Shown here piece after piece: positions 30,845 to 33,367 of a DNA stretch of 33,367 nt. Both the position numbers and the translations under genes were made by a program. Each line of letters opens with the position of its first letter. Positions within the stretch are counted from its first letter, which is position 1. The notes under the pieces are model-generated. The model searched no databases. It saw only the letters and a list, made by a program, of their open reading frames with translations, and was not told the DNA's origin. The DNA is from Paludibacteraceae bacterium. GTDB lineage: Bacteria; Bacteroidota; Bacteroidia; Bacteroidales; Paludibacteraceae. Where the stretch lies: contig JAFZKQ010000007.1 of NCBI GenBank assembly GCA_017553575.1, positions 1-33,367 on the forward strand. The letters run 5' to 3'.

Positions 30845-31427
30845 CATATCGAAGGAGGAACTCTCCGCTTGTCCTGTTGAAACCTTCAACGGAAAAACAT
30901 ACGTCATTCAGACACTTTGCGATGCGGAAAAGGCTGTGGACTTTCTGCGGACGCAAGGGGTTGTCGGATTTGATACGGAGACGAAACCCTCGTTCAAGAA
31001 GGGCAGGTCGAATCAGGTGGCATTGTTGCAGATTAGTACGGAAGATGTGTGTTTCCTGTTCCGTCTAAATGTGATCGGCATTCCTCCTGTCTTGTCGGAT
31101 TTCCTGAAAGACACCACGGTGAAGAAAATAGGGTTGTCCTTACGTGACGATTTCCGTGCCTTGGGCAAGAGGGCTCCGATTGAGCCCATCAATTTCATCG
31201 ATTTGCAGGAATACGTAAAGACCTTTGGCATAGGGGAGAACAGCCTCACGACAATATACGCCATCCTTTTCGGGAAAAGGATTTCCAAGGCACAACGCCT
31301 GTCGAATTGGGAGTCGGCTATCTTGACGGAGAGGCAAATCGAATATGCCGCCTTGGACGCATGGGCAACAAGGAGAATATTCGTCTATTTAGACTCTATG
31401 CGTACTCAAATGTCGCATAATATATGA
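30828..31427 (+). CDS. RNase D-like 3'-5' exonuclease (DEDDy)
   Basis: The 199-residue protein is one DEDDy exonuclease domain. The four acids and the tyrosine are visible: Asp49 and Glu51 (V-G-F-D-T-E-T-K-P), Asp107 (L-S-L-R-D-D-F-R-A-L), and Tyr173 with Asp177 (Y-A-A-L-D-A-W-A). So it should be active on RNA or DNA 3' ends with two metal ions. It lacks the HRDC domain of RNase D. The start codon lies inside the upstream DUF5063 gene (17-base overlap), so translation is probably coupled. The substrate is unknown; stable RNA processing or DNA repair are both possible. Confidence 0.9.
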   Translation: MDLKANISKEELSACPVETFNGKTYVIQTLCDAEKAVDFLRTQGVVGFDTETKPSFKKGRSNQVALLQISTEDVCFLFRLNVIGIPPVLSDFLKDTTVKKIGLSLRDDFRALGKRAPIEPINFIDLQEYVKTFGIGENSLTTIYAILFGKRISKAQRLSNWESAILTERQIEYAALDAWATRRIFVYLDSMRTQMSHNI

Positions 31428-31497
31428 GCTTTGTATGGGGATGCCGTGCAAGGCTTTTTTATTTGTTGGGAATACATTTATAAATTAATATACAATT

Positions 31498-32907
31498 ATG
31501 GGCGGTTTTTTTGGCACAATTTCAAAAAAGAATTGCGTAGCTGATTTGTTCTACGGAACAGACTACAATTCGCACTTGGGAACCAAGCGGGGCGGTATGT
31601 CCATGTACGACGAGACAATCGGTTTCACGCGCAGCATCCACAATTTGGAGAATTCTTATTTCAGGACAAAGTTCGAACCAGACCTTCCTAAGTTCAAGGG
31701 TAAATCTGGTGTCGGAGTCATCAGTGATACCGATGCGCAGCCGATCGTTATCAACTCCCATTTGGGACGGTTCGCCTTGGTCACTATCGCTTGCATCAAT
31801 AATGCGGATGAATTGGCTGCCGAACTGCTCGCCAAGAACATGCATTTCTCGGAGTTGAGTTCCGGTCGAATCAATCAGACGGAACTGGTTTCCTTGCTTA
31901 TCATCGACAAACCTACGATTAAGGAGGGTATCGAGAACGTCTTCAACAAGGTGAAGGGTTCTTGTTCGTTGTTGATGCTGATGGAGGATAAGATTGTGGC
32001 TGCCCGAGACAAATTGGGCCGTACTCCGATGCTGATTGCGGAAAAGCCTGATGCTCACGCTGTTTCTTGCGAGTCTTGTACCTTCCATAATTTGGGTTTT
32101 GAGCCGGTTTACAACATGGGTCCTGGCGAAATCATGGAGATTACGGCCGACAGCTACAAGCAGATGCGTGCTCCGAACAAGAAGATGCAGGTCTGCTCCT
32201 TTTTGTGGGTTTACTACGGATATCCTGTTTCGACTTACGAGAATGTGAACGTCGATTGCTCCCGTTATTGTGCAGGTTGCCTAATGGGTAAGAAGGATGA
32301 TTGCAAGGCTGATTTCGTGGCTGGTATCCCTGATTCGGGTGTCGGTTTCGCCATCGGTTATGCAGCAGGAAAGGGAATCCCTTACAAGCGTGCGCTCATC
32401 AAGTACACTCCGACATGGCCTCGTAGCTTTACCCCTGCCACTCAGGAGATTAGAAGTTTTATCGCTAAGATGAAGTTGATCCCTAACAAGCAGTTGCTGA
32501 AGGATAGCGAGGTAATCTTCTGTGACGACTCCATCGTGCGTGGTACCCAGTTGCAGGATAATGTGGAGGCTTTGTTCCGTTACGGTGCCAAGAAGGTTCA
32601 CATGCGTATCTCTTGTCCTCCGCTCATCTATCCTTGTGAATTCTTGAACTTCGCTTCTAAGAACAGTGATTTGGACTTGATCACGCGTCGAATCATCCAA
32701 AAGTTCGAGGGCGACCATACTAAGAACTTGGATAAGTACAAGACAACCGATTCCCCAGAATACAACCGTTTGGTGGAGGAGATTCGCCAATCGTTCAACT
32801 TGAGTTCCTTGAAGTTCAGTACGATCGAGGACTTGGTGGAGGCTATCGGTTTGCCTAAGGAGCAAATCTGTACGCACTGTTTCGACGGATCCAGCTATTT
32901 CGATTGA
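31498..32907 (+). CDS. PurF-like amidophosphoribosyltransferase paralogue lacking the glutaminase cysteine
   Basis: The 469-residue protein has the two-domain plan of PurF: N-terminal glutamine amidotransferase (about 1-230) and C-terminal phosphoribosyltransferase. Residue 2, the nucleophilic Cys in PurF (M-C-G), is Gly here (M-G-G-F-F-G-T), so glutamine hydrolysis should be lost although the rest of the domain is kept. The PRPP loop is intact (V-I-F-C-D-D-S-I-V-R-G-T, 339-350), with G-I-P-D-S-G-V at 277-282. Four cysteines that match the [4Fe-4S] ligands of PurF are present (233, 380, 458, 461). An additional C-x3-C-x2-C-x7-C group (254, 258, 261, 269) is unusual. It may use free ammonia, act on another substrate, or regulate. 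It is a single gene ended by a strong terminator; codon use suggests good expression. Confidence 0.88.
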   Translation: MGGFFGTISKKNCVADLFYGTDYNSHLGTKRGGMSMYDETIGFTRSIHNLENSYFRTKFEPDLPKFKGKSGVGVISDTDAQPIVINSHLGRFALVTIACINNADELAAELLAKNMHFSELSSGRINQTELVSLLIIDKPTIKEGIENVFNKVKGSCSLLMLMEDKIVAARDKLGRTPMLIAEKPDAHAVSCESCTFHNLGFEPVYNMGPGEIMEITADSYKQMRAPNKKMQVCSFLWVYYGYPVSTYENVNVDCSRYCAGCLMGKKDDCKADFVAGIPDSGVGFAIGYAAGKGIPYKRALIKYTPTWPRSFTPATQEIRSFIAKMKLIPNKQLLKDSEVIFCDDSIVRGTQLQDNVEALFRYGAKKVHMRISCPPLIYPCEFLNFASKNSDLDLITRRIIQKFEGDHTKNLDKYKTTDSPEYNRLVEEIRQSFNLSSLKFSTIEDLVEAIGLPKEQICTHCFDGSSYFD

Positions 32908-32937
32908 TTTTAAGTCGGATGGAAAAATAGATAAGGG

Positions 32938-32968
32938 TAGCCGGTGCAACTCTTGCACCGGCTATTTT
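32938..32968 (+). terminator. terminator of the PurF-like gene
   Basis: TAGCCGGTGCAA (32938-32949) and TTGCACCGGCTA (32953-32964) form a perfect 12-bp stem with loop CTC, followed by four T. Confidence 0.92.
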
Positions 32969-33017
32969 GCCTATTCATCGAGTTTTTTTAGTATAAATCA
33001 CCTTTCCCTCTTTTGTT

Positions 33018-33367
33018 ATGATACGATTTGTCCTTGGATTTTTCTTTTCACTTCTATTCTTTACATTCTCTTTTGCCCAAACGGAATCGGCAGATGCATA
33101 TTACACCTGTGTTCGGAAACACATAGATGCTTTTTCCCATTCAAATCAGGATTCCCTGCTCGTCTTTGCTATTCCTTATTATGGCGAACCTGATTATATC
33201 AACTATCTCGTGGTCTCCAACCTTGAGATTTACAACAATGAGGGGGCGTTTGAAGGGTTAAGGATGCGTGTGTTTGAAGGCAATAGTAAGGATGGCTCCT
33301 TAGAATCCGATGAATTCTTCGATTTTTCAAAATCTCCGCATCGGTTTACGAAAAAGGCCTTCTCGCA
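33018..33367 (+). CDS. exported protein of unknown function, N-terminal part
   Basis: The frame is open from an ATG at 33018 to the right edge (116 codons). It begins with a strong signal peptide (M-I-R-F-V-L-G-F-F-F-S-L-L-F-F-T-F-S-F-A-Q). The mature part has D-S-L-L-V-F-A-I-P-Y-Y-G-E-P-D-Y-I-N-Y and L-E-I-Y-N-N-E-G-A, which I cannot assign. Hypothetical; it lies 50 bases past the terminator of the PurF-like gene. Confidence 0.65.
   Translation, partial: MIRFVLGFFFSLLFFTFSFAQTESADAYYTCVRKHIDAFSHSNQDSLLVFAIPYYGEPDYINYLVVSNLEIYNNEGAFEGLRMRVFEGNSKDGSLESDEFFDFSKSPHRFTKKAFS

Overview
The window comes from a Bacteroidota chromosome, most likely order Bacteroidales. Many genes are preceded by the TAnnTTTG -7 box of the Bacteroidota primary sigma factor. 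Shine-Dalgarno sequences are weak or absent. One secreted esterase ends in a type IX secretion (Por) sorting domain, and several families are typical of the phylum (DUF5063 beside a DEDDy exonuclease, DUF4349 lipoprotein, WG-repeat proteins, a purF-like paralogue). I found no rRNA, complete tRNA, CRISPR array or intact insertion sequence.

Layout. (a) 1-3305, minus strand: start of a PLD-like protein, a degraded second copy of the dnaK 3' end, a thioredoxin, then full-length dnaK. (b) 3448-10916, plus strand: mostly housekeeping genes with well-formed terminators: T9SS esterase, pgk, ADP-ribosylglycohydrolase, omega-amidase-type nitrilase, panB behind a strongly structured leader, patatin-like lipase and a DUF4349 lipoprotein. 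(c) 10893-15131: an A+T-rich accessory stretch made of duplicated upstream cassettes, a truncated gene, a possibly frameshifted gene and a family of multi-pass membrane proteins sharing the N-terminal motif M-[TA]-K-[LI]-C-L-R-E-S. (d) 15285-18283: TSCPD protein, truA (TTG start) and a beta-helix lipoprotein with an InlB-like repeat. (e) 18562-24858: two WG-repeat proteins of about 23 and 12 repeats, then a tightly coupled AAA15 ATPase/RloB pair that looks like a defence module. (f) 24966-29553: three genes for a UDP-2,3-diacetamido uronic acid (WbpE, WbpD and WbpB types) and a GPH-family symporter with a large extra domain. (g) 29566-33367: small lipoprotein, DUF5063 protein overlapping an RNase D-like exonuclease, a PurF-like protein lacking the catalytic cysteine, and the start of an exported protein.

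How the genes work together. dnaK and thioredoxin form a stress/redox group. The wbp-like trio makes a nucleotide sugar for surface polysaccharide, although the 6-dehydrogenase and epimerase are not in the window. RloA and RloB probably act as an ATPase sensor with a TOPRIM-like effector. The best candidates for new biology are the panB leader, the catalytically altered PurF paralogue, the RloAB module with a palindrome at its probable transcription start, and the cassette-duplication island at 10.9-15.1 kb.
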